Source of the DNA: DATLXU01 sp035575515
Lineage (GTDB): Bacteria; Acidobacteriota; Blastocatellia; UBA7656
DNA: 64,000 nucleotides
NCBI GenBank assembly: GCA_035575515.1
Contig: DATLXU010000109.1
Coordinates: forward strand, 23,557 to 87,556
Reading direction: 5' to 3'
Part shown: positions 24,342-32,793 of the stretch, piece after piece
How positions within the stretch are numbered: position 1 is the stretch's first letter
How the letters are laid out: each line of letters starts with the position of its first letter
The notes under the pieces: generated by a model
What the model saw: only the letters and a program-made list of their open reading frames with translations
What the model was told of the DNA's origin: nothing
Database searches by the model: none
Position numbers and translations under genes: made by a program

Positions 24342-25424
24342 TCACGCACTGCGCTGTTGAAATACCTGCCCGGATTCAGATTCGTTGAGCGCAACGCACG
24401 CGCCCGTTGATGCCGCAAGCATAACGGTAAATTCATCCACACGCCCTATCTTCAATGCGGCTCCTTTCTCATTGAGTAGCGCATTAGCTTGAAACCCATT
24501 TTGCGATAACAACTCTTCGGGCACAAAGACTCCATCGCCCCACTGCAAAACCCAGCGGCCACGCTCGCCATTTGCAAACACGGTTCTGATGCGCCCGCGC
24601 TCCACACTACTCGCGTTAAATCGCTCAAGCTCGCTTCGTATAATCTCCGCCCATTTGCCCGATTCTTTGCGTGTCAGCGCAACCCGTTTATCGGAATCTC
24701 TCAACTCGATTCCTTCAATTGATCTTCGTGCGCTCAAAGAAAACATTGGCGTGGCTTCATCAAACGGCGCGACCTCGCCCGACTGCGCGAATGCTTCGAG
24801 CGTTTCGGCCAGCTTGAATGCTGATTGCAAATGAATGGTCATACCTTTGAGCGCAATCGTCGGCGGCAAATCCTTCGGCGCAGGCTCGCGCGTCTCGTCG
24901 AGCAAATCAACTCTGCGCCCAAGCTCCGCAATGTGGTCAGAGCCAAGCAGAACCCACCGGCCATTTCGCCCGTCGCTTACGAGCAATCTTCCCGCGCCCG
25001 TCGAGATGCTCAACCAATCAGGCAGCCGAGCCTGAACATCCTCATTGACCGAGCCTTCTTTGTAAGCGCGGAGCATCTCGCGCAAATGTTTTCGCTCAAG
25101 CCACAACTCAGATTGCGGATGCGACAGCACGAGATTGCTGCCGAAATTTGACATCACAACTTCGTCCTGCATCCGCTCGATCTCATAAGAACTCATCCTG
25201 AACTGAATCGTCGCGCGATAATGGCGAACGTCTGCCAGCGCAAGCGCCACCTCTCGATTCTGAAACCTGAGCATCACATCGCCGTCTGATCTGATTATCA
25301 ATCCGCTGCCGCCTTGTCTGACAACACGAGACGCTACCGCACCGCCATCGAGAAATTGCGCGACGCTTTCCACTAGATAAGGCGCGAAAGCAAGGCCGCA
25401 TCTAATTGAGAAGATATTAATCAT
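24342..25424 (-). CDS. Hypothetical protein
   Basis: A 360-residue protein with no signal peptide or clear membrane helix. It looks beta-rich and has two similar short segments, NGRWVLLGSDHIAELG (about 155) and RGRWVLQWGDGVFVPEE (about 300), which suggest an internal repeat. I recognise no family. It is convergent with ribA, only 9 bases apart, and has GGAG before the ATG at a slightly long distance. Coding is supported by length and a sensible composition. Confidence 0.65.
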   Translation of the reverse strand: MINIFSIRCGLAFAPYLVESVAQFLDGGAVASRVVRQGGSGLIIRSDGDVMLRFQNREVALALADVRHYRATIQFRMSSYEIERMQDEVVMSNFGSNLVLSHPQSELWLERKHLREMLRAYKEGSVNEDVQARLPDWLSISTGAGRLLVSDGRNGRWVLLGSDHIAELGRRVDLLDETREPAPKDLPPTIALKGMTIHLQSAFKLAETLEAFAQSGEVAPFDEATPMFSLSARRSIEGIELRDSDKRVALTRKESGKWAEIIRSELERFNASSVERGRIRTVFANGERGRWVLQWGDGVFVPEELLSQNGFQANALLNEKGAALKIGRVDEFTVMLAASTGACVALNESESGQVFQQRSA

Positions 25425-25541
25425 TGGCGCGAGTTCTCCGTCGCTGATTTACGAATCGGCCCCACACATTTGAGATTAACACAGCCGCGCGTTGGTCACT
25501 ATTACATTGCGCGCGTGCGCGCTTTTGGGTAGAAATGTGCT

Positions 25542-25850
25542 ATGCAGAACAAAGGTCAGTTGAAAAAGGACGCGACCGAAGCGGCCCTTGCAGGCACATT
25601 ACTTGGATGCGAGGGCCGCGAGCTGAAGAAGGGACTATGGGAGGATTGCGTCTATCTTGGCGCGGACGGATTCGTTTATCACATCACAGCCAACCAGTCT
25701 CGCGGCGGGATTGAAAAAAAAGTTGCGGCCAAGCGCGCCATCGGCGAATACCTGCGGTGGGTTGACGGACTATTTCGACCGGGCGAGGTTCCGAGCGAAT
25801 CAACAGGCGTTCATTATCGCGCCGCGCGCAAGCTCAGAGAGTTGTTATAG
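25542..25850 (+). CDS. Small conserved-looking hypothetical protein
   Basis: A 102-residue basic soluble protein of unknown function. There is no Shine-Dalgarno sequence; a -10-like TAGAAA ends 6 bases before the ATG, with TTGCGC 17 bases further up, so the message may be leaderless. The next gene begins 49 bases after its stop with the same arrangement. Confidence 0.55.
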   Translation: MQNKGQLKKDATEAALAGTLLGCEGRELKKGLWEDCVYLGADGFVYHITANQSRGGIEKKVAAKRAIGEYLRWVDGLFRPGEVPSESTGVHYRAARKLRELL

Positions 25851-25887
25851 CGATGCTACTCAACTGGAAGTCGGGAGCGGCTGCTGC

Positions 25888-25893
25888 TATACT
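25888..25893 (+). promoter_or_regulatory. Extended -10 of a probable leaderless gene
   Basis: TATACT preceded by TGC (a TGn extension) ends 6 bases before the ATG at 25900, so transcription would begin on or very near the start codon. No Shine-Dalgarno sequence is present between them. Confidence 0.5.
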
Positions 25894-25899
25894 CAATTT

Positions 25900-26337
25900 A
25901 TGCTTTACAGAAAGCACCGAGTCGGCCAGGAAATAAACTCATACTGCGGCAAGTGCAAGATCGAGCGCACGCACATCGTAGCAGCAATGGATGGCGACAT
26001 CGTTCGCCGCGTCACCTGTTCAATGTGCAACAGCACTCACAATTTCAAGCCCGTCTCAAGCGGAACGACAAAGCCAGCCGCGACTGTGCGCACCACAAAA
26101 TCAGGCGCGACCAGAGCGTCGAGGCGAACGAAAGAATCAACAGCATTTGCCATTGATCCCAAACGCCCCGTCAAGTCCTACGATATGAACACAAGCTTCG
26201 CGGCTGGAGATGTCATCAACCATCCGAAGTTTGGGCTTGGCGCGGTTGAGTCTTCCCTTCCGCCCAACAAGATCGAAGTGCGATTTCAGGAAGGCAAGAA
26301 GCTATTGCTCCATAACATGAAGAATTTCCGAGCCTGA
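25900..26337 (+). CDS. Zinc-ribbon protein with a C-terminal CarD/UvrD-tail-like segment
   Basis: A 145-residue protein. The N-terminal zinc ribbon uses C16, C19, C40 and C43 (CGKC and CSMC). A basic Ser/Thr/Lys/Arg linker (about 52-88) leads to a small beta-domain with VINHPKFGLGAVESS and KKLLLHNM, reminiscent of the short SH3-like tails found in CarD-like and helicase C-terminal domains. A nucleic-acid-related role is inferred. I use the ATG at 25900; longer versions of this frame run through the previous gene. A strong terminator follows. Confidence 0.7.
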   Translation: MLYRKHRVGQEINSYCGKCKIERTHIVAAMDGDIVRRVTCSMCNSTHNFKPVSSGTTKPAATVRTTKSGATRASRRTKESTAFAIDPKRPVKSYDMNTSFAAGDVINHPKFGLGAVESSLPPNKIEVRFQEGKKLLLHNMKNFRA

Positions 26338-26373
26338 ATTCAGAGCGTCCGGCAACTCTGCCGAGCAAGAATC

Positions 26374-26417
26374 AAAAGAGCCGTCGGCTGAAATGATCTT
26401 CGACGGCTCTTTTATTT
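26374..26417. terminator. Bidirectional terminator between convergent genes
   Basis: A 13-bp perfect stem pairs 26374-26386 with 26401-26413 around a 14-base loop. Flanking A and T runs (AAAA and TTTTATTT) suit both directions. Confidence 0.88.
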
Positions 26418-26477
26418 CTGCTCAGAATGATTCCCGGTCAATGCCAGCTTTCGCAACCGATGCGAGGCTGCGTTCTT

Positions 26478-26717
26478 CTACTTGAAGAAGTCAGCGTTCT
26501 TCTTGATGTAGCTTTGCCACTTCGACGGGACATCGGCCTCAAGAAAGATTGCTGACACAGGGCAGACAGGCTCGCACGCGGCGCAATCAATACAAACAGC
26601 AGGGTCTATGTACATCTGCTCTTCATCCGGGCCGCCCTGAATACAATCAACGGGACAAACATCAACGCAGAAGAGTTCCTTTGCGCCGATGCAGGGTTCA
26701 CAAATCACGAAAGCCAA
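26478..26717 (-). CDS. 7Fe-type ferredoxin (first of a tandem pair)
   Basis: A 79-residue ferredoxin. Residues C9, C17, C21, C25, C42, C45, C48 and C52 match the Azotobacter FdI pattern, but the extra Cys of the first motif is replaced (CIGAK in place of CIKCK). This fits one 3Fe-4S and one 4Fe-4S cluster. It should carry low-potential electrons. It starts with TTG, aligned to the ATG of its neighbour, with GAGGAG 8 bases before it. It lies 21 bases after the paralogue. Confidence 0.88.
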   Translation of the reverse strand: MAFVICEPCIGAKELFCVDVCPVDCIQGGPDEEQMYIDPAVCIDCAACEPVCPVSAIFLEADVPSKWQSYIKKNADFFK

Positions 26718-26738
26718 ACTCCTGACTCCTCACTCGCT

Positions 26739-26996
26739 TCATTTGTAGTAATCGGCGTTTATCTGCGTGAAATGCTTCCACTGCTCCGGGAGATCGTCTT
26801 CGGTGAAGATCGCCTGGACAGGGCAGGCCGGTTCACACGCGCCGCAGTCAATGCACTCATCCGGGTTTATGTAGAGCAATTCCGATGTCTCGAATTCTGG
26901 TTCATCCTTTCGAGGGTGAATGCAGTCAACCGGGCAAACGTCCACGCACGCCGTGTCCTTCGTCCCTATGCAGGGTTCCGCAATAACGTATGTCAT
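26739..26996 (-). CDS. 7Fe-type ferredoxin (second of a tandem pair)
   Basis: An 85-residue paralogue of the ferredoxin just downstream, with the same Cys pattern (CIGTKDTACVDVCPVDC, then CIDCGACEPACP) and a 5-6 residue longer loop between the two cluster motifs. The two clearly arose by tandem duplication. AGGAGG lies 10 bases before the ATG. A 177-base spacer with a repeat separates it from aspA and the nuo genes, so co-transcription with them is uncertain. Confidence 0.9.
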   Translation of the reverse strand: MTYVIAEPCIGTKDTACVDVCPVDCIHPRKDEPEFETSELLYINPDECIDCGACEPACPVQAIFTEDDLPEQWKHFTQINADYYK

Positions 26997-27097
26997 TTAA
27001 GCCTAAGCCTCCTTTCAGGATTTCAGCAGGGATAATACAGAGCCTCTGTTCACTACAAATTTGGCCGATTTAAGGCCAACAGTCAAGCATTAGTGGG

Positions 27098-27172
27098 CAG
27101 TAGGCAGTTGTTTGAATATGAAGAAGAATCTATGACCTTCGTCATCCATAATTTGCCTTTAACTGCCTACTG
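27098..27172. repeat. Inverted heptanucleotide repeat (AGTAGGC type)
   Basis: CAGTAGGCAGTT at 27098-27109 has an exact reverse complement at 27161-27172, with period-7 units next to it (AGTGGGC, AGTAGGC; GCCTTTA, ACTGCCT). The right arm ends just after the aspA stop codon, so it may also act in 3' end formation of the nuo-aspA transcript. Confidence 0.6.
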
Positions 27173-27173
27173 T

Positions 27174-28574
27174 TTAAGATTCGTCATTGTACTCAGTCAT
27201 TGAGTATGTGTCCATGACTTTTGTCAATTCATCGGGCGCAAGCAATCCCTCTTCTTCAATCGTCTCGCGGATGGTCTTGCCTTTCTTAATCGCGAGCTTT
27301 GCAATCTCAGCCGCGCGGGCGTAGCCGATTCGCGGATTGAGCGCCGTCACAAGTGACACGCTGTGCTCGACGTACCAGCGGCATCGTTCTTCATTCGCTG
27401 TGATGCCGTCAACGCATCGTTCGGTGAAAACCTTCAGGGAATTAGTCAGAATCGTCAGCGACATCAAAAGATTGAATGCGATGACAGGCATCATCACGTT
27501 CAATTCAAGCTGCCCGGCCTGCGCGGCTGTCGTGATGGTCAAATCGTTTCCGAGCACCTGAAAGCAGACCATGTTGGTCATCTCGGCCATCACGGGATTG
27601 ACCTTGCCGGGCATGATCGAGGAGCCGGGTTGAACCGCAGGCAGATTTATTTCGGCAAGTCCGGTGTTCGGCCCCGAGCTGAGCAATCGCAAATCGTTCG
27701 CTATTCTAATAACGTCTGTCGCAAGCGTCCGCAGCGCGCCGGACAGATTCACAAACGGCGACATGCTCTGCATCGCTTCGAAGTAGTCTTCGGTCTGTCG
27801 AAGCTGCTGGCCAGTAATTCGGCTCAATTCTTCAACGACACGACGGCGATAACCGGGCGCGGCGTTAAGTCCCGTCCCAACCGCAGTGCCGCCAAGACCA
27901 AGCTCGCGCAATTCGTCAGCCGCTTGCTCGATTCTATTTCTATTCTTACCAATCGCAGTCGCGTAGCCCCCGAATTCCTGGCCCAATCGTAGGGGGACGG
28001 CATCCTGCAAATGAGTGCGGCCCGACTTGATTATCGCATCAAATTCTACAGATTTTTTATGAAATGAATTTGTGAGCTTATCCAACACAGGAATCAACTG
28101 GCCGACCTGTTCGAGCGCGGCCAGCCGCATCGCTGTCGGGATAACGTCATTCGTTGACTGGCCCATGTTGACGTGATCGTTCGGATGGACAACCGAGTAA
28201 TCGCCCTTCTCTCCGCCCAGTATTTCAATCGCGCGATTGGCGAGAACTTCGTTCGTGTTCATGTTGTGCGAAGTGCCCGCGCCCGCCTGAAACGGATCAA
28301 CCACAAATTGATCGCGCAGCTTGCCTGAAAGAACTTCATCGGCTGCCTGTTCGATTGCTTCAGCGAGTTTCTTATCGAGCGCGCCAAGCTCTCGATTTAC
28401 GCGAGCAGCTGCTTTCTTGATTTGAACAGTCGCGGTGACAAACGAAGGGTAAGGCTTCCAGCCTGAGATGGGAAAGTTCTCTATGGCGCGAGCGGTCTGG
28501 ATGCCGTAATAAACATCCTTCGGAATTTCGCGCTCACCGAGCGAATCTTTTTCAATCCTCATTGCGCTTTTCAT
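27174..28574 (-). CDS. aspA: Aspartate ammonia-lyase
   Basis: A 466-residue member of the fumarase/aspartase superfamily. The catalytic signature loop GSSIMPGKVNP is present, as are GTSHNMNTNEV and the N-terminal YYGIQTARAIENF typical of aspartases as opposed to fumarases. It reversibly converts aspartate to fumarate and ammonia. It overlaps the 3' end of nuoI (by 23 bases, or 11 if the inner ATG at 28562 is used), so it is translated from the nuo transcript. Its fumarate could feed respiration. Confidence 0.9.
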   Translation of the reverse strand: MKSAMRIEKDSLGEREIPKDVYYGIQTARAIENFPISGWKPYPSFVTATVQIKKAAARVNRELGALDKKLAEAIEQAADEVLSGKLRDQFVVDPFQAGAGTSHNMNTNEVLANRAIEILGGEKGDYSVVHPNDHVNMGQSTNDVIPTAMRLAALEQVGQLIPVLDKLTNSFHKKSVEFDAIIKSGRTHLQDAVPLRLGQEFGGYATAIGKNRNRIEQAADELRELGLGGTAVGTGLNAAPGYRRRVVEELSRITGQQLRQTEDYFEAMQSMSPFVNLSGALRTLATDVIRIANDLRLLSSGPNTGLAEINLPAVQPGSSIMPGKVNPVMAEMTNMVCFQVLGNDLTITTAAQAGQLELNVMMPVIAFNLLMSLTILTNSLKVFTERCVDGITANEERCRWYVEHSVSLVTALNPRIGYARAAEIAKLAIKKGKTIRETIEEEGLLAPDELTKVMDTYSMTEYNDES

Positions 28575-29217
28575 CTGGATCGAAAGTGAGATGCGGAATC
28601 ATCGTCGCGTCTTCTTTAAGCGTCACACGTCCCGCAAGTTTCTTTCGCACCCGCTCTTTCGGGACGAAGGCGAGCGTGCTGTCAATCAGCTTTTCGTGCG
28701 GACGATAACCAAGCCCGAACTCCGGCAGCTCAGGCCGCTTCATCAGTCGGTCAATTCCCCACAGCGTCTCTTCGCGCGTATAGGCGCAGATTTCCATCTC
28801 GCGGCTCATGATGATTGCCTCTTCGGGACAGGCATCAACGCAGAAGCCGCAGAAGACGCAGCGCAGCATATCAATCTCAAATCGCGCGGGCGCTTTTTCA
28901 ATCAGCGGGTTGTCAACCTCTTTCGCCTCGATGTAGATGCAATCCGCAGGGCACGCGGTCGCGCACATATAACACGCAACGCAGCGCGGCGTGCCGTCCT
29001 CGCGCGCCGTCAAAATGTGCGCGCCTCGATAGCGGTCTGAGTATGATCGTCGCTCTTCGGGATAGCTTATCGTCGGGCTGACTTTGCCCGTGAGGTTTTC
29101 GACCATTCGAGCCATGGTCAATCCCATTCCCGCGAGCGGCGCGAGGACTTCTTTAGCGAACGAAGTCTCCTTCGCCGCGCGGTCTGCTACGTTTACGACT
29201 TTGGCTGGTCTTTTCAT
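28552..29217 (-). CDS. nuoI: NADH-quinone oxidoreductase subunit I
   Basis: A 221-residue peripheral-arm subunit carrying clusters N6a and N6b. Two CxxCxxCxxxCP motifs are at C79/C82/C85/C89 and C120/C123/C126/C130. I use ATG 29217: the longer frame upstream reads through a palindromic repeat. It is longer at the C-terminus than the E. coli protein. It is followed by aspA, not nuoJ, and it is preceded by nuoG, not nuoH. Confidence 0.92.
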   Translation of the reverse strand: MKRPAKVVNVADRAAKETSFAKEVLAPLAGMGLTMARMVENLTGKVSPTISYPEERRSYSDRYRGAHILTAREDGTPRCVACYMCATACPADCIYIEAKEVDNPLIEKAPARFEIDMLRCVFCGFCVDACPEEAIIMSREMEICAYTREETLWGIDRLMKRPELPEFGLGYRPHEKLIDSTLAFVPKERVRKKLAGRVTLKEDATMIPHLTFDPDEKRNED

Positions 29218-29225
29218 AACCTTGT

Positions 29226-29303
29226 AGGGGCAGGGCTTGTCCCTGCCCGAATCGTGCGAAGCACGATGAATAAGCAATCCGGGCAGGGACAAGCCCTGCC
29301 CTT
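29226..29303. repeat. Large palindromic repeat between nuoG and nuoI
   Basis: Two 22-bp arms (29228-29249 and 29280-29301) are perfect reverse complements. Each arm is itself nearly palindromic (GGGCAGGG, 5 bases, CCCTGCCC). A small 7-bp hairpin sits in the middle (29251-29257 with 29261-29267). The whole looks like a REP/BIME-type mobile repeat. It fills the 87-base gap within the nuo operon. Confidence 0.85.
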
Positions 29304-29304
29304 A

Positions 29305-30921
29305 CTATGCTGTCGGAAGCGCGTCGGGCTTTCGCTCATCGTCAACCGTGACAAGGCGAAACGCCGGAGCGCTTACGGACATCGTTTCAAAAACATCACC
29401 GGGCGACATCCATCGCGCGTCGGCCCCGCTCACGTGAAGCAGCATCGCGAAGACTTCCCAAACGGGAAGGATGTCGCCGCCCGGCTCAATCGCTTTTCCG
29501 GCGAGTTGCACCCGGCCTTGATAATTCATGTATGAGCCGTCTTCTTCAGACCACGCGGCGACGGGCAACACGACGCTCGCCGCTTTTTGCCATTCAGCCT
29601 TGTGCGCCGCAAGCACGACAGAGTATTCAAGCGCGTTGATGAGTTCAGCCAGTCGCGATTCTTTCTCCGCGTCGTCCGGGCGCGTCACTAGCGGCTTGAA
29701 ATAGATAATCACTGCGGCTTTGATGCGCCCAGCTCGCGCCGCTTCGATTGCGCCCGCGATGCCCTTGAGGTTATCGCTAATCAATCCGAGCTTGATTGCG
29801 CCCATCGAGTTCGGATGCTTGTCTAGGTGGCGAAGAATGTTGTCTTCGGCTTCCGTGACGGTCTTGTCTTCTGAATCAAAACGGAAATCGAATTGCGTCG
29901 CGCCGAGTTGATCTGCAAGGTATCGCTTGAACAGGAATAACGCTTCGTTGGTTGCCGACGGCGACGCGAATCCTAAAATCGAGTCCCTGCCGTTCGCGTT
30001 TGCAATCTCTTTGAGCCTCGCGTCAATCGAGCGCGCCGCTTCGTCCCAGTTGACCGGAGCCTGCATGCCGTCGCGCCCCTTCATCATCGGGAGCGTCAAC
30101 CGCTCGCCGCGATTAAGCTCGTGAAAGCTCATGCGGCCTTCATCGCAGAGCCAGCTCTTGTTGACCTCGACGTTGCGGCGCGGCAGCAATCGAAAGATTG
30201 TTCCGTCACGGTGATCAATTCGCATATTGCAGCCCGTCGAGCATCCTCCGCAGACCGTATCAGTGCTGTGCAGGAACCAGACGCGGCACTTGAATCGGAA
30301 GTCGCGGGACGTGAGCGCGCCGACCGGGCAGATGTCAACAACGTTGCCTGAATAAGGATTGTCGAGCGGGCGATCTTCAAACGTGCCGATGGCGACGTGG
30401 TCGCCGCGCCCGAAAAATTGCATCTCGCCTGTGCCCGTGACATTCTCGAAGAACCTTATGCAGCGCGAGCATAACACGCACCGCTCCTGATCGAGCACGA
30501 CCATCTCGCCCAGATCAATCACCTTGCGCTTGCGGACCTTCATCTCAAGCGGTATCTCGCTCGTGTGCAGGCCGTAAACCATGTAGTAATCCTGCAAGCG
30601 GCATTCGCCCGCCTGATCGCAGACGGGGCAATCTACCGGATGATTGATGAGCAGAAACTCAAGCACGCCGCGCACGGCTGTCTTGACACGGTCATTGTTC
30701 GAGCGCACGATCATGCCCTCGCTGACGACGGTTGTGCAGGCCGTAGTCAGCTTGGGCATCTTCTCGACTTCGACAAGGCACATGCGACAGTTCCCGTCAA
30801 TCGGAAGGTCGGGATGATAGCAATAATGCGGTATCTCTATGCCGTGGTCCTGAGCAGCCTGAATGATGGTCTGCCCCGGCTTTGCTTCAATCTCTTGATC
30901 GTTAAGAATGAATTTTGGCAT
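29305..30921 (-). CDS. nuoG: NADH-quinone oxidoreductase subunit G
   Basis: A 538-residue subunit. The N-terminal 2Fe-2S ferredoxin domain has C34 and a CRMC pair, followed by the HPVDCPVCDQAGEC motif, a 4Fe-4S motif (CVLCSRC, then DICPVGAL), and the Mo/W-bis-MGD 4Fe-4S region (CGGCSTGCN). The molybdopterin-oxidoreductase-like C-terminal part is short, as in many bacteria, and has lost the cofactor role. It begins 17 bases after the nucleotidyltransferase gene, without a strong Shine-Dalgarno sequence, so coupling to upstream translation is possible. Confidence 0.93.
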   Translation of the reverse strand: MPKFILNDQEIEAKPGQTIIQAAQDHGIEIPHYCYHPDLPIDGNCRMCLVEVEKMPKLTTACTTVVSEGMIVRSNNDRVKTAVRGVLEFLLINHPVDCPVCDQAGECRLQDYYMVYGLHTSEIPLEMKVRKRKVIDLGEMVVLDQERCVLCSRCIRFFENVTGTGEMQFFGRGDHVAIGTFEDRPLDNPYSGNVVDICPVGALTSRDFRFKCRVWFLHSTDTVCGGCSTGCNMRIDHRDGTIFRLLPRRNVEVNKSWLCDEGRMSFHELNRGERLTLPMMKGRDGMQAPVNWDEAARSIDARLKEIANANGRDSILGFASPSATNEALFLFKRYLADQLGATQFDFRFDSEDKTVTEAEDNILRHLDKHPNSMGAIKLGLISDNLKGIAGAIEAARAGRIKAAVIIYFKPLVTRPDDAEKESRLAELINALEYSVVLAAHKAEWQKAASVVLPVAAWSEEDGSYMNYQGRVQLAGKAIEPGGDILPVWEVFAMLLHVSGADARWMSPGDVFETMSVSAPAFRLVTVDDERKPDALPTA

Positions 30922-30938
30922 CGCTCAGTTTTCCAACT

Positions 30939-31388
30939 TCAAGGCAAATGCTCTAAATCGGCAAGATACTTGAACCTGCCGCTTGCCTTCTTGTTAATCT
31001 TCAAATGGCGCAGGCTGATAATTGGAACTTCAACCCCGTCAATCGTGTCCACAATTCGCTCTCGATAGCATTCATCGAAGCTGACACCTGAAATGCTCGT
31101 AACAATTTCAATGCGAAAAGGAAGCTCGCCCAAACGGACAATGCTCTCTTGCTTCAAAAACAATTCCACAGATAATTCTGGCACATCAAAACCGAACTGG
31201 TGTAACGCAGCAACGGCTCTGGCAGCGTTCTCCGGGTTAGAACCGATCAAGACATCCATATCTGCCGTAGCGCGAACATAACCATAGTAGCCGACCGCAT
31301 AGCCTCCGATAAGCAAATACTCAACGTTGTTCGCGTTGAGCAATTTCAAAAACTCTTTGAAGTCGGGCGGTAGCAGGGTCGTAGCCAT
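30939..31388 (-). CDS. Nucleotidyltransferase, AbiEii-like (inside the nuo operon)
   Basis: A 149-residue minimal nucleotidyltransferase-fold protein. Its signature is LLIGGYAVGYYGYVRATADMD, read as GG at 28-29 and the metal-binding Asp pair D43/D45 (DMDVLI). Related proteins are toxins of AbiEii/AbiGii or MNT-type modules that modify tRNA or partner proteins, though some are housekeeping. Its start overlaps the end of the 70-residue ORF by 68 bases. The pair splits nuoF from nuoG, which are normally neighbours. Confidence 0.8.
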   Translation of the reverse strand: MATTLLPPDFKEFLKLLNANNVEYLLIGGYAVGYYGYVRATADMDVLIGSNPENAARAVAALHQFGFDVPELSVELFLKQESIVRLGELPFRIEIVTSISGVSFDECYRERIVDTIDGVEVPIISLRHLKINKKASGRFKYLADLEHLP

Positions 31389-31533
31389 AGATGGTTTGCC
31401 TTATTTGCTCAATTGCACGCAAACGCTCATGAGGCGTTTTCGACAGCCAGTATTCCTTCTCGTCGTCCGCTTCTGTCAACGATACAACTGAAAAAGCGGT
31501 TTTATCCATCTTGAAATCCGAAGAGCTATCCAT
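31321..31533 (-). CDS. Small protein paired with the nucleotidyltransferase
   Basis: A 70-residue charged protein with a strong Shine-Dalgarno sequence (GGAGG before the ATG), 12 bases after nuoF. The segment YWLSKTPHERLRAIEQI then YGYDPATARLQR is, from memory, typical of short ORFs found directly upstream of nucleotidyltransferase genes. It overlaps that gene by 68 bases in another frame. It is probably the partner (antitoxin-like or regulatory), which is inference. Confidence 0.7.
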   Translation of the reverse strand: MDSSSDFKMDKTAFSVVSLTEADDEKEYWLSKTPHERLRAIEQIRQTIYGYDPATARLQRVFEIAQREQR

Positions 31534-31545
31534 TTGCCTCCTTCA

Positions 31546-32793
31546 CTATCCTGCGCACAATGCTTCAAACTCGCTGCGGAACTTTGTCACAAAGCTGCGA
31601 ATCGGCATCACGTCAGCGTCCGCCAGCGGGCAGATCGTTTTGCCCTCCATCATATCGGCAATCTTCAACAGCAAATCGAGGTCTGACTTCTTTCCCTTTC
31701 CCGCGATGACGTTGCGCAGAACCTTCGCGGCCCAGCCCGTCCCTTCGCGACACGGCGTGCACTGCCCGCACGATTCGTGCGCGTAGAAGTCTGCAATCAC
31801 CGAAAGCACCTCGGGCATCTTGCGTGTATCGTCGAAGACGATCATCCCGCCTGAGCCGAGCATCGAGCCTGCTTTCAACAACGATTCGTAATCGAGCAAC
31901 ACGCCTTCGCATTCTTCCGCTCGAAGCACGGGAACGGATGAGCCACCCGGTATCACGGCTTTCAGCCTGCGCCCTTCAAGCATCCCGCCGCATTCGTTGT
32001 TGATGAAATCCAAAAGCGGATAGCCCATGTCAACTTCATAAACGCCCGGCTTGTTTATGTCGCCCGATACTGAAAAGAGCTTCGTGCCTTTGCTCTTTTC
32101 GGTTCCGATTGCAGCATAAGCTGCGCCGCCGTTTTCAATAATCCACGGGACGGCGCAAAGCGTCTCGACGTTATTGACGACTGTGGGCGAAGCGAACAAC
32201 CCCTGAACCGCAGGGAAAGGCGGCTTGATGCGCGGATAGCCGCGGTAGCCTTCGAGGGATTCGATCAGCGCGGTCTCTTCGCCGCAGATGTACGCGCCCT
32301 GACCGAGATGCAGGTGAATGTCGAGCGCGTAATCTTTGCCCATAACGGACGGGCCGAGTATCTTCGCTTCGTATGCTTCTTCGAGAACGCGCTCGATTGG
32401 CTCCTCCAAAAAGCCGAACTCGCCGCGCATGTAGATATACGAAAGATGGCAATCGAGCGCATAAGCCGAAATCGCCATGCCTTCGATGAGAAGATGCGGC
32501 AGTCGTTCAAGCAGGAGGCGGTCTTTGAACGTGCCCGGCTCGCTTTCGTCTGCGTTGCAGAGCAGATAGGTCGGCTTGCCCGTGTTGCGCGGGACGAATC
32601 CCCATTTCATCCCCGTAGGAAATCCCGCGCCGCCTCGCCCGCGCAGCCCGCTCGTCTTCACCTCTTCGATTATCGCCGCAGGCTCCATCTGCAATGCTTT
32701 TTCAAGCGCGCGATAACCGCCGGCCTTGCGGTAGCCCTCGAGCGTGTTGATGCCGGGCATGTTGATGTTCGCCAGAAGTATCTGTTTATTCAT
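31546..32793 (-). CDS. nuoF: NADH-quinone oxidoreductase subunit F
   Basis: A 415-residue flavoprotein subunit that accepts electrons from NADH. It has the NADH-binding GRGGAGFPTGMKWGF, the FMN region and the N3 cluster motif ESCGQCTPCREG near the C-terminus. The start is ATG 32793, overlapping the last 8 bases of nuoE (CGCAATGAATAA). The 33 extra residues of the longer frame are nuoE read in another frame. Confidence 0.95.
   Translation of the reverse strand: MNKQILLANINMPGINTLEGYRKAGGYRALEKALQMEPAAIIEEVKTSGLRGRGGAGFPTGMKWGFVPRNTGKPTYLLCNADESEPGTFKDRLLLERLPHLLIEGMAISAYALDCHLSYIYMRGEFGFLEEPIERVLEEAYEAKILGPSVMGKDYALDIHLHLGQGAYICGEETALIESLEGYRGYPRIKPPFPAVQGLFASPTVVNNVETLCAVPWIIENGGAAYAAIGTEKSKGTKLFSVSGDINKPGVYEVDMGYPLLDFINNECGGMLEGRRLKAVIPGGSSVPVLRAEECEGVLLDYESLLKAGSMLGSGGMIVFDDTRKMPEVLSVIADFYAHESCGQCTPCREGTGWAAKVLRNVIAGKGKKSDLDLLLKIADMMEGKTICPLADADVMPIRSFVTKFRSEFEALCAG

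Noticed and set aside
25657..25899. N-terminal extension of the zinc-ribbon gene through the preceding gene
   Set aside because: The extension overlaps the 102-residue gene in another frame and has no conserved look; the ATG at 25900 with an extended -10 just before it fits better.
26997..27173. CRISPR-like array from the CAGTAGGC repeats
   Set aside because: The repeats are 7-base tandem units in inverted pairs, not direct repeats separated by unique spacers, and there are no cas genes.
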